Shown here: piece by piece, positions 1 to 7,730 of the stretch
How positions within the stretch are numbered: the stretch's first letter is position 1
Layout of the letters: each line of letters opens with the position of its first letter
Translations under genes and position numbers: made by a program
Assembly: GCF_903645295.1 (NCBI RefSeq)
Contig: NZ_CAHJXM010000001.1
Coordinates: forward strand, 372,001 to 436,000
DNA length: 64,000 nt
Source of the DNA: Bacillus sp. Marseille-Q1617
GTDB lineage: Bacteria > Bacillota > Bacilli > Bacillales > Bacillaceae_B
Direction: 5' to 3'
Notes under the pieces: generated by a model
The model's database searches: none
The model's input: only the letters and a program-made list of their open reading frames with translations
What the model was told of the DNA's origin: nothing

Positions 1-36
1 TGAAAGATCGGACCCATAATCCTTCTGATTCTTCTT

Positions 37-1194
37 GTGATCGGATACAGTGTCTATACAATTGATAAAAAGAAAAAGAATCTTCCTGTTCCCGTCGTGC
101 TGCTGGTCATCGGAATAGGCCTGGGATTTGTCCCGATGTTTGCTGATGTGGAACTTACAAAGGAAACTATTTTTCATTGGTTCCTGCCAGCACTTTTATT
201 TATATCGGCATATCAGTACCCTGTTAAGGCTTTGAAAAAGCATGGGGGGGAGATATCGATTTTGAGTACGGTCGGAATTGTCCTCACCGCCCTCTTGATG
301 AGCTTGTTATTTTATTATTCCTTAAAGCCTGTCCTATCCATTTCTTATATGGAAGCTCTGCTGATTTCAACCATTTTGACGCCGACGGATCCGGTTTCTG
401 TGGTTTCCATATTAAAGCAATCATCGAATCAACAGGATCTGGCGGATGTCGTTGAAGGGGAATCGATGATTAACGATGGAACAAGTATCGTATTATTTAC
501 GGTCGCTGCAGGGATTTACTTTGGGGAAGCCTCGTTTTCACTTGCTTCTTTTGCAGGAGAATTCTTGTGGGTCTCTTTAGGCGGTGCTTTGACGGGAATC
601 ATTCTCGGATGGGGAATCAGCAAGTTGATTCATCTGACTTCAGATTCCCGTTATCAAATCATGCTGAGTATCATCCTTGCTTATGGAAGCTTCTTCATAG
701 GAGAAGAAATCGGGGTATCCGGTGTATTGGCTACGGTGGCAAGCGGTATCATGCTTTCATATGAATATGGACGCACGATTAAAGAAAATCACTTCAGGAA
801 GCATCTTGATGGATTCTGGGAAGTCATTGAACCAACCATTTTATCGCTATTATTCTTATTGATCGGAATCAAAGCCATCGAGTACATTTCTTTTTCATTG
901 TTGGGATGGGTTTTCTTACTATTTATCATTACCTTATTGGTGCGCTATGTTATTATAATTGGTGTTGCAAAAATAAGAAAAACGTGGAGAAGAGCTTACG
1001 GCTGGAAGGAAGTCTTCATCTTGACCTGGTCAGGGATCAAAGGGACCATGTCGGTTGCTTTGCTTCTGGGTATGGAAGGAAACGGAGCCGATTCGATCCA
1101 ATCCATCTCGTTCGGTGTCATCATGTTTTCTTTGATCATTCAGAGTATGGCCATCTATCCACTGTCGAAAAAGCTTCTTTCACATAAGGATTAA
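37..1194 (+). CDS. CPA1-type Na+(K+)/H+ antiporter, 5' end uncertain
   Basis: Integral membrane cation/proton antiporter that would exchange cytoplasmic Na+ or K+ for external H+. From the GTG at 37 it has 385 residues. About a dozen hydrophobic segments run through it, with the CPA1 ion-site signatures TPTDPV (about residues 115-120) and GESMINDGTS (about 141-150), the latter holding the ND pair. The start is unclear: GTG 37 has no ribosome binding site and begins inside transmembrane segment 1. In-frame residues encoded by 4-36 are hydrophobic and look coding, but an in-frame TGA occupies 1-3. Either a non-standard start lies in 4-36, or the N-terminus lies outside the window behind a frameshift or sequence error. 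The orphan kinase follows after about 55 bp. The family call is firm; the ion is not determined. Confidence 0.82.
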   Translation: MIGYSVYTIDKKKKNLPVPVVLLVIGIGLGFVPMFADVELTKETIFHWFLPALLFISAYQYPVKALKKHGGEISILSTVGIVLTALLMSLLFYYSLKPVLSISYMEALLISTILTPTDPVSVVSILKQSSNQQDLADVVEGESMINDGTSIVLFTVAAGIYFGEASFSLASFAGEFLWVSLGGALTGIILGWGISKLIHLTSDSRYQIMLSIILAYGSFFIGEEIGVSGVLATVASGIMLSYEYGRTIKENHFRKHLDGFWEVIEPTILSLLFLLIGIKAIEYISFSLLGWVFLLFIITLLVRYVIIIGVAKIRKTWRRAYGWKEVFILTWSGIKGTMSVALLLGMEGNGADSIQSISFGVIMFSLIIQSMAIYPLSKKLLSHKD

Positions 1195-1248
1195 GAAAGA
1201 GTGCTGATAAATTGGCAGGAATTGTGAAAGTATAGAGGTAAGACTATA

Positions 1249-2607
1249 GTGAATTTAGGTGAATCGCTCCATATGAGAAAAGCCAAAGAGATCGCCCTGA
1301 GAGTAGCTATCGCGTATGTTCTGTTAGGTATATTGTGGGTTATTCTGTCAGATTATTTTTCTGTGATCCTTGCGCATGAAAAGCTGAATCTGTATATTTA
1401 CTTTCAACGTTTCAAGGGCTGGTTTTTTATATTTGTCACAGGGATCATCCTTTATCTGCTGGTATACAGGAGAACAAAGGATGTCATCGAATCCAATGAG
1501 CAGTTAAAAAAGAAAGAGCGGCAATTATATATTCAGCATGAGCACTATCATTCCTTGTTCAAACATAATCCTGATGGAGTATTTGAGCTGGATTTGCAGG
1601 GGAAAATCATGGCGGTCAATCCAGAAGCTGAATCACTCCTCGAAGCCTCCCAGAAAGAGCTGGAGGACATTCAGCTGAGGAAGTTCCTTAATGAAGAAGA
1701 TGCAAAGAGTGTAACAGATCATTTTATCGAAACCCTTTCTGGAAAGGGGTCCATGTTTGAAACGAACATCCATCTGAAGGGGAAGAAGAAAAAAATACTC
1801 CGGTGTTCCTTTATTCCGATCATCATCAGCGGGGAAGTGACCGGCGTCTTCGTCATTGCAAGGGATATTACCCAATTCAGGAAGAATGAAGAAATGATGA
1901 TCGCCTCTGAAAAAATGTCAGTGATCGGACAGCTTGCAGCAGCGGTTGCGCATGAAATCCGTAATCCGCTCACCTCCCTTAAAGGATTCATCCAGCTGAT
2001 GCAGACGACCGGCAGTGTGAACCATGATCATTTGAATATCATGCTCTCAGAAGTCGATCGAATCGATTTGATATCCGGCGAAATGCTGATCCTGGGGAAA
2101 CAACAAGATCTGCATTATCAAACAGAAAATGTAGAAGCAATTCTGCAGCAAGTGATTGTATTAATGCAAGCACAGGCGAATATAGACAATGTTTCTATAG
2201 AATACAAACCCTATGCATTGGAGCCGCTGAATGTAATGGCGGAGGCAAATCAATTGAAACAAGTCTTTATCAACATCATCAAAAATGCCGTTGAAGCCAT
2301 CCCGAATGACCGAAGGGGAAAGGTATCCATTTCCCTTAATAGGAAAGACGGCGGGGCACTTGTGGTTGTATCCGATAATGGGACAGGCATGGAGCCCGAA
2401 AGAATCGAGACAATCGGCGAGCCGTTCTATTCTACAAAAGAGAAAGGCACTGGACTGGGACTGGCCATCTGCAAAAAAATCATCGAAAAACATAAAGGGA
2501 AAATTGTCTTTCATAGTGAAAAACAAAAAGGCACCATCGTGGAAATATCTTTACCTTTAATAAAGGAAAATACTTTCCGTCAGAATGCCGAAAGGGAAGG
2601 GAAATAA
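1249..2607 (+). CDS. Membrane PAS sensor histidine kinase (orphan)
   Basis: Sensor kinase with two transmembrane helices (about residues 16-41 and 56-73) joined by a very short outer loop. A PAS domain follows (about 100-210), then HisKA with phospho-acceptor H235 in VAHEIRNP, and a HATPase domain with N box NIIKNAVEA, DNGTGM and GTGLGLAI. No response regulator gene is adjacent. That is usual for the Bacillus kinases feeding the Spo0F-Spo0A phosphorelay, so a role in sporulation or biofilm entry is a reasonable inference. The start used is GTG 1249 after GAGGTAAG; ATG 1273 after GGTGAATCG is an alternative (444 residues). The short sensor loop suggests it senses the membrane or a PAS ligand rather than an extracellular one. 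The stop lies only 4 bp before the next gene's start. Confidence 0.85.
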   Translation: MNLGESLHMRKAKEIALRVAIAYVLLGILWVILSDYFSVILAHEKLNLYIYFQRFKGWFFIFVTGIILYLLVYRRTKDVIESNEQLKKKERQLYIQHEHYHSLFKHNPDGVFELDLQGKIMAVNPEAESLLEASQKELEDIQLRKFLNEEDAKSVTDHFIETLSGKGSMFETNIHLKGKKKKILRCSFIPIIISGEVTGVFVIARDITQFRKNEEMMIASEKMSVIGQLAAAVAHEIRNPLTSLKGFIQLMQTTGSVNHDHLNIMLSEVDRIDLISGEMLILGKQQDLHYQTENVEAILQQVIVLMQAQANIDNVSIEYKPYALEPLNVMAEANQLKQVFINIIKNAVEAIPNDRRGKVSISLNRKDGGALVVVSDNGTGMEPERIETIGEPFYSTKEKGTGLGLAICKKIIEKHKGKIVFHSEKQKGTIVEISLPLIKENTFRQNAEREGK

Positions 2608-2611
2608 TAAT

Positions 2612-3739
2612 ATGAATTCAATCTCTACAATGATACAATCCCCATTTTTACAAAAAAACTGGGAGGATTCCGGTTTCACTGCATTAACACCTGTCCAGGA
2701 GCGTGTGCTTCCCCTCATCTTTGAAGGCAAAGATGTCGTATGCGAATCACCCACGGGAACGGGAAAAACATTGGCGTATTTACTGCCGATCATTCAAGCG
2801 GTCGATCCGAAGCGCAAGCAGGCACAAGCCGTTATCCTTGCCCCATCCCGCGAACTTGTGATGCAGATCCATCAGGAAATTCAAAAATGGGCTAAAGGCA
2901 GTGATGTAACAAGTGCGGCCTTCATCGGGGGTGCCAACATCAAGAAGCAAGTGGAGAAATTAAAGAAGAAGCCTCATATCGTAGTCGGTACGACAGGCCG
3001 CCTTATTGAGCTGATGAAACTGAAGAAGCTGAAAATGCATGAAGTCAAAACGATCGTCGTCGACGAGTTTGATTTAATGGTGGGGCAGGAGCATAAACGC
3101 GAGGTAGAAGACATTATCAAGTCCACGCTTAAAGAGCGTCAGGTCCTCTTCTTCTCGGCGACTCTTTCCGACCGTACGGAAGAAGTGGCAGCAGAACTGC
3201 TTCAGAACCACGAAATCGTGAAGATGGAGGCCAATCTGGATAATCCGAAAGTGGATCATATCTTTGTGTACACCGAACTTCGTGACAAAATTGAAGCGCT
3301 GCGAAGCATTGCCTACTTTAAAGACATCAAAGCGCTCGTATTCTTCAATCAGCTTGAAAAATTATCAGAAGCGGAAGAAAAGCTGAAGTATAAAGGTGTA
3401 GAGCTTGAAGTCCTTGCGGGTGAATCCAAGAAAATGGAGCGGAAGCAATCCCTGGACCGCTTCCGGGCAGGCAAGGTTCCATTGCTTCTGACAACCGATG
3501 TAGCCGCACGCGGACTGGATATCACAGACGTTTCCCACGTCATCCACTTTGATTTCCCGACTGACACGAAGCAGTACATCCACCGCTCAGGAAGAACAGG
3601 ACGCATGGGAGCGGAAGGAACAGTCATCTCACTCGTTTCAAAGCGCGAACAGAGCTTCCTTGAGAAACTGAGCAAAGAGCTTACCCTTCCATTCCAGGAA
3701 AAAACCATCCACGGCGGAGGATTGAAAGATCCACGCTGA
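2612..3739 (+). CDS. cshC: DEAD-box RNA helicase CshC (YfmL)
   Basis: ATP-dependent RNA helicase, 375 residues, close to B. subtilis YfmL/CshC (376 aa) in length and in phrases such as AVILAPSRELVMQI and LIGGANxKKQVEKLKK; that family takes part in 50S ribosome assembly and cold growth. Visible: Q motif, Walker A SPTGTGKT (45-52), motif II DEFD (151-154) instead of DEAD, motif III SAT, motif V TTDVAARGLDI, motif VI HRSGRTGR. There is no long C-terminal RNA-binding tail. ATG 2612 follows a strong AAGGGAAGGGAA site. An earlier in-frame ATG at 2585 would overlap the kinase and has no site. Probably translated with the upstream kinase. Ends at a strong bidirectional hairpin. Confidence 0.9.
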   Translation: MNSISTMIQSPFLQKNWEDSGFTALTPVQERVLPLIFEGKDVVCESPTGTGKTLAYLLPIIQAVDPKRKQAQAVILAPSRELVMQIHQEIQKWAKGSDVTSAAFIGGANIKKQVEKLKKKPHIVVGTTGRLIELMKLKKLKMHEVKTIVVDEFDLMVGQEHKREVEDIIKSTLKERQVLFFSATLSDRTEEVAAELLQNHEIVKMEANLDNPKVDHIFVYTELRDKIEALRSIAYFKDIKALVFFNQLEKLSEAEEKLKYKGVELEVLAGESKKMERKQSLDRFRAGKVPLLLTTDVAARGLDITDVSHVIHFDFPTDTKQYIHRSGRTGRMGAEGTVISLVSKREQSFLEKLSKELTLPFQEKTIHGGGLKDPR

Positions 3740-3750
3740 TAAACAAGATG

Positions 3751-3800
3751 ATCAAGGCCCGTCCCGCATCGCTTTAAAGCGATGCGGGACGGGCCTTGAT
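3751..3800. terminator. Perfect 22-bp stem hairpin (family C), convergent terminator
   Basis: A perfect 22-bp inverted repeat with apex TTTAAA lies between convergent cshC and the amidohydrolase gene. The arms contain GGCCCGTCCC. A short T-run follows on the plus strand. It belongs to a dispersed family also at 20046, 32985, 46552, 50314 and 57129. Confidence 0.85.
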
Positions 3801-3835
3801 TTTGATTTTATGGCTGAGTTTGTCTCCCATGACAA

Positions 3836-5443
3836 TCAGGCCTCATAAACGATGTCTCCATCCATGACCGTCATAACAGTCTTTGCTTCGAGGATCTCTT
3901 CCGGATCGACTTCAAATAAATTCCGGTCGAATACGACGAGATCGGCTTTCTTGCCCGCTTCGATCGTACCTAATTCATTCTCGCGAAAGTTTCCATAGGC
4001 TGAACTCTTCGTATAGTGAATAAGCGCTTCACTGAGTGAAATCTTCTCTGCGGGATTCCATCCGTTCCGGGGAGAACCGTCCTCATGTTTACGGGTGACA
4101 GCACGGTACACTCCGAGCATCGGATTTAAATCCACTATCGGAAAGTCCGTACCGAACGCAAGCGGGGCACCATGATTTTGGAGTGAGCCGATTGGCCATG
4201 TGTATTTGGAACGCTCACTTCCCAGGCGGTCAATATAGGCATGGGAGTCCATCGAGCCCGCCGTCAAATGTTCAGGCTGGATGGAGGCGATGACTCCTAG
4301 TTCTTTAAATCGTTGAAAGTCGCTCGGATGACACACTTCAATATGCTCAATCGTGTGGCGTGAGTCCCGCGCACCATTCACATCAGAGGCATGCTCGAAT
4401 AAATCGAGCCCCATCCGGACAGCCCCATCCCCGCACGCATGCAGCCTGACCCGGAAGCCTTCCCGGTCAGCATCTTCAATCCACTGCTTGTATTGTTCAA
4501 AATCATAAATGGTCCCGCCTCTTTCGGTTGGCCGGTCTGCATATGGCTCGAGCAGGAAGCCGGTGTATGTCAGGGGGACCCCATCAAGAAATTGCTTCAA
4601 GCCTGAAAACTGAAGCCGGTCCGACCGATAAGTCTCTTTATATGAAAGACTTCTTTTAAGGTTGCCATCCAGTACATCCAGGAAGTGAATCCTTGTCGTC
4701 AGCTTACCCTTATCTTCAAAGCTACGATAGAAGGCAGGGGCACCGAGAGTATATCCCGGAAGGGGCAGCATATCCGATACGGACGTAATGCCTAAAGAGG
4801 CTGTTTTTTTCAGCATGTTTTCCATCAGCTTGTTTTTCAGCGCTTCATCAAACTGAAAGGCTCTCGTCACATATTTTACGGCTGTTTCGTACAGAAACCC
4901 TGTAGGCTCCCCGTTTTCATCTTTCTCTATTCTGCCGAATGGAGGTTCAGGAGTATCACGGCCGATTCCGAGTTTTTGAAGAGCTGCGGTATTCAGCCAT
5001 GCACTATGCGCTTCCTCGTTTAATAAAATGGCTGGTCTATGCGGCAGGCAGCGGTCCAGTGAATGGCGGCTAGGCAATTTTTGGCCCGGCCAGCGGACAT
5101 GATGCCAGCCGAAACCCAGAACCCATTCATCATCTGGATGATTGTCTGCATAAATGGCTGCCATCTTCGCCGTTTCGTCTTCCGTCGCCCCATACGTCAG
5201 CTGACAGAAGCTTTCAAACATCGCCCCGAGGAAAAAGTGAAGGTGAAAGTCATGAAATCCTGCCATGACCAATCGATTCCCCATATTATAAACAGCGGTC
5301 GAGGCATCAAGATAGCTTTCCAGTTCAGAAGGGGGGCCCGTGCCAATGACCTTATCCTCCCGAATAGCAATAAAACCCGGAGCGGGGAAAGGGGAGGTGC
5401 CGATAAAGACCGCCTCACTCTTTATGATTTTCTGTGCTTTCAT
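3836..5443 (-). CDS. YtcJ-like metal-dependent amidohydrolase
   Basis: Predicted cytoplasmic hydrolase of the amidohydrolase superfamily (amidohydrolase_3, like B. subtilis YtcJ, about 530 aa); 535 residues here. Metal-site features are HDFHLHFF near residue 65 (HxH), a later HACGDGA, HTIEHIEV, and GTDFPI with the C-terminal Asp. The small N-terminal and C-terminal beta domains typical of the family are present, with GTIEAGKKADLVVFD near the end. The substrate cannot be read from sequence; relatives are annotated as N-acyl amino acid deacylase or imidazolonepropionase-like enzymes. ATG 5443 is chosen because AAGGA lies 8 bp upstream; ATG 5452 would abut that site. No signal peptide. Convergent with cshC, divergent from the acetyltransferase. 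Confidence 0.85.
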   Translation of the reverse strand: MKAQKIIKSEAVFIGTSPFPAPGFIAIREDKVIGTGPPSELESYLDASTAVYNMGNRLVMAGFHDFHLHFFLGAMFESFCQLTYGATEDETAKMAAIYADNHPDDEWVLGFGWHHVRWPGQKLPSRHSLDRCLPHRPAILLNEEAHSAWLNTAALQKLGIGRDTPEPPFGRIEKDENGEPTGFLYETAVKYVTRAFQFDEALKNKLMENMLKKTASLGITSVSDMLPLPGYTLGAPAFYRSFEDKGKLTTRIHFLDVLDGNLKRSLSYKETYRSDRLQFSGLKQFLDGVPLTYTGFLLEPYADRPTERGGTIYDFEQYKQWIEDADREGFRVRLHACGDGAVRMGLDLFEHASDVNGARDSRHTIEHIEVCHPSDFQRFKELGVIASIQPEHLTAGSMDSHAYIDRLGSERSKYTWPIGSLQNHGAPLAFGTDFPIVDLNPMLGVYRAVTRKHEDGSPRNGWNPAEKISLSEALIHYTKSSAYGNFRENELGTIEAGKKADLVVFDRNLFEVDPEEILEAKTVMTVMDGDIVYEA

Positions 5444-5585
5444 GAGCCTCATCCTTTACGTATTTCGTTAATGCTATTATACAGAACGCCGAAGCGTTAA
5501 AAAACCTGAATTTGTCAGAAAAAAGGTTATACGATGGATGACGTTGAATAGTTTTAACGAAGCCATTCGAAAAGGAGCTGATACT

Positions 5586-6137
5586 ATGAACTTTCCACAA
5601 GGATTTCCTATATTAACAACCGAAAGATTTCATTTAAGACAAATGGAAGAATCGGATGCAGCGCAAGTATTTGATTACTTCTCAAGAGATGAAGTAACGA
5701 AATATTATGACCTCGAATCGTTTACTGAAACAGGCCAGGCAATTGACATTATTGATAGATGGAATACGAGGTTCGCGCAGAACGAAGGCATCCGGTGGGG
5801 AATCGCTGAGAAAGGGTCCGGGAAAATCATCGGGAGCTGCGGGTACCACTGCTGGGAGAAAGAACATTATAAAGCGGAAATCGGTTTTGAAGTACATCCT
5901 GCCTACTGGAGACAGGGGGTCATGTCGGAAGTGCTGAAGCCGATCATTCAATTTGGCTTTGAGTCGATGTCATTGAACCGGATTGAAGCTTTCTATGATC
6001 CGGAAAATACGGCATCGAAGGAATGTCTTTTTAAAGCGGGGTTCATTTTTGAGGGAGTATTAAGAAAAGCCGCTTTTGAAAAAGGGGTATTCTGCGACGC
6101 GGCAGTCTGCTCGATATTAAAAGAAGAGTATGTATAA
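5586..6137 (+). CDS. GNAT acetyltransferase, RimJ/RimL type
   Basis: Cytoplasmic N-acetyltransferase of 183 residues that would move an acetyl group from acetyl-CoA to a protein N-terminus, amino acid or small amine. It opens with the RimJ/RimL-type phrase LTTERFHLRQMEESD. The acetyl-CoA loop is seen as HPAYWRQGVMSEVL, followed by NRIEAFYDPENTASKECLFKAGF. ATG 5586 sits 8 bp after AAAGGAG; upstream in-frame starts lack a site. It is divergent from the amidohydrolase and followed by a stem-loop at 6147. The substrate is unknown. Confidence 0.85.
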   Translation: MNFPQGFPILTTERFHLRQMEESDAAQVFDYFSRDEVTKYYDLESFTETGQAIDIIDRWNTRFAQNEGIRWGIAEKGSGKIIGSCGYHCWEKEHYKAEIGFEVHPAYWRQGVMSEVLKPIIQFGFESMSLNRIEAFYDPENTASKECLFKAGFIFEGVLRKAAFEKGVFCDAAVCSILKEEYV

Positions 6138-6146
6138 ACAATTCAA

Positions 6147-6183
6147 GACGCTGCTTATGTATACTTCACATAAACAGCGTCTC
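6147..6183 (+). terminator. Stem-loop after the acetyltransferase gene
   Basis: Arms AGACGCTG and CAGCGTCT, extended inward by TTATGT/ACATAA past one mismatch, lie 10 bp after the stop codon. No T-run follows on the plus strand, so it is a likely but imperfect terminator or 3'-stabilising hairpin. Confidence 0.55.
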
Positions 6184-6309
6184 AACTTAAGTAAACCTTA
6201 TTCAATTACACGTTCTATCCTTTCTTACTAATACACATACCAAACATTCAATTAATTTAAATTAATGGTGTTGCATGTTATATAGTTTATTTTTTTCTTG
6301 CTTCTGCAT

Positions 6310-6545
6310 CCCCACATGCCCACATGGTGCGAAGATAGTTTTCACGGGCTATCTTCTATATGCAACATGATCCTAGCATGCTTCGCTTACACTCTTCATT
6401 GGAATCATCCCCTGAAATAAGATTTGCGCGTCCCCGCATATCCACACATCTTGAAATCAGTTTTCACGGGCCGATTTCAGTTGCAAGATGTGATGTTGAC
6501 ATGCTTTGCTTTCGCTACGTCATTGGAATCACGCCTTCCTTAAAG
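6310..6545. repeat. Two tandem copies of a 122-bp hairpin-bearing element
   Basis: Copy 1 starts near 6310 and copy 2 near 6432. Each contains a hairpin with the same loop TTTTCACGGG (6339-6348, 6461-6470) closed by different stems: GAAGATAG/CTATCTTC in copy 1 and GAAATCAG/CCGATTTC in copy 2. Each has an outer stem, CATGGTGC/GCAACATG and CACATCTT/AAGATGTG. Both end with related CATGCTTYGCTT and TCATTGGAATCA segments. Stems differ but keep pairing while the loop is constant, which suggests selection on structure. No coding frame is convincing. Confidence 0.7.
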
Positions 6546-6713
6546 ATTGTGTAAATCTTTTGTTAAGTTCTTAAGTTCATATTAGCAAATTCAATCACTT
6601 ATTTAAATGTTCAGAAAAGTCCATATATTTCGATTTTGGGCGGATTTCAAATCGTAATAGGCATTTATCTTTCTTTATCGCATTCTATCTCACTATTTGA
6701 AAACGTTTTAACA

Positions 6714-6947
6714 TTACATTTCTCTCCGTCTTAGATAATACTGTTCATACCCAAGTTCCCGGTTCACAAGCAGCTCCATTTCTTCAAGATGGTGTCTGTC
6801 AACCACCGGATCAAGGGAGGACCAGTGGACTTGATAAACAAAATAAAAGCTCCTGATTTTCCTGAGAATCACCAGTGAGTGAGGGAAGAGGTCGAACTCA
6901 GCCTTGATCGAGTTGCGGCGGGTAAAGCCCCATTTAATTATATTCAC
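6714..6947 (-). CDS. Small hypothetical protein, 77 aa
   Basis: A 77-residue frame starting at GTG 6947, placed after AGGTGATAA; an earlier GTG at 6956 is possible but less well placed. The product is basic and mixed in composition, with an amphipathic C-terminal half containing DRHHLEEMELLVNRELGYEQ. No family recognised and no signal peptide or membrane segment is clear. It stands alone in a repeat-rich region, so it may be a genuine orphan or a chance frame. Confidence 0.4.
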   Translation of the reverse strand: MNIIKWGFTRRNSIKAEFDLFPHSLVILRKIRSFYFVYQVHWSSLDPVVDRHHLEEMELLVNRELGYEQYYLRRREM

Positions 6948-7066
6948 GTTTATCACCTATTGTTTAAATACCTTTATTTATGTTTTTTTAATCCTGAAAC
7001 AGAGAGTTTCATAGGCAATTTCTGTTCTAAAAAACTCCATTTAAGTTGACTGGTTTAAACACCGCT

Positions 7067-7315
7067 GTTGATTTCCGTGCAAGACTTCGCTTTCCGCGGG
7101 CGGCCGGTGAGCCTCCTCGTCGCTGCGCTCCTGCGGGTAAGAAAAGCGGAAGGGCTTTGCTCAGAGGCGGGTGGCATAAGGCGAATCGGCCATGAAGGCG
7201 TTCTTTGCCTTCTGGTCGGTTTGACTTATGACATGTGCCTCTAAGCCCTGCAGCTAGACAAGTCTCACCTGTCTCGCTTTTCCCGCAGGAGTCTTCGTCT
7301 TGCACTCCAATCAAC
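7067..7315 (-). repeat. Element A copy 1 (TIR palindromic element), interrupted by element B
   Basis: In reverse orientation the termini read GTTGATTGGAGTGCAAGAC and GTCTTGCACGGAAATCAAC, imperfect inverted repeats. Internal segments CTCCTGCGGG and CCCGCGGAAAGCGAAG match the intact copy at 33570. The centre is opened by a 125-bp element B at 7138-7262. No coding capacity. Confidence 0.75.
7138..7262 (-). repeat. Element B copy nested inside element A
   Basis: Reverse-oriented copy of the palindromic element also seen at 42527, 52392 and 52515. It runs from CTTGTCTAGCTGCAGGGCT to the CCCTTCCGCTTTTCTTA end. It shares the AGAGGCACATGTCATAAG block with the copy at 52392, so these two form one subfamily. 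It sits at the loop of element A. Confidence 0.75.
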
Positions 7316-7419
7316 AGCTAGAACCGGTTAATATCAAAATACGAATAATTTGAAGGGGGAATTTCACCTCCGCTTAAGGTGAAAATCAATACTTTCATTT
7401 CAAATCAAAAAAACATGAT

Positions 7420-7600
7420 TTAAACAAACGTTTGATTAACATCCGTAAACCTTAAAACAGCAGGCTCTAGAAAGTTAAACAGTTGTTTAACTGCATTCGC
7501 TCCAAATCAATGTTTTCAGAAAAAAAGTTAAACAAACGTTTGATTAACTTCCAGAAACCTTATGATAAAGGTAGTTCAAAGGTTTAAACAGTTGTTTAAC
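7420..7600. repeat. 107-bp tandem pair carrying alternating palindromes
   Basis: Palindrome 1 (TTAAACAAACGTTTGATTAA) occurs at 7420 and 7527-7548. Palindrome 2 (GTTAAACAGTTGTTTAAC) occurs at 7474-7491 and in near-identical form at 7582-7600. Spacings of 107-108 bp between copies and about 54 bp between types are near whole helical turns. The array ends 130 bp before the yjcD start, so it may be an operator region; no regulator is identified. Confidence 0.65.
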
Positions 7601-7730
7601 GGAATTGGAAGAAATTGATTTTCGATTGAAAGCTTCAGAGAGGATTGCAGGATGTCAGGGGTGCTTGTTATGATAGAAAGGTTATCTATTTCGGAAGTCA
7701 ACTTTTGCAAGTGAGCAAGGAGAATGTGAG

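Noticed and set aside
6360-6554. 64-aa frame over the 122-bp tandem element
   Set aside because: The tandem structure explains the sequence; no ribosome binding site or family match.
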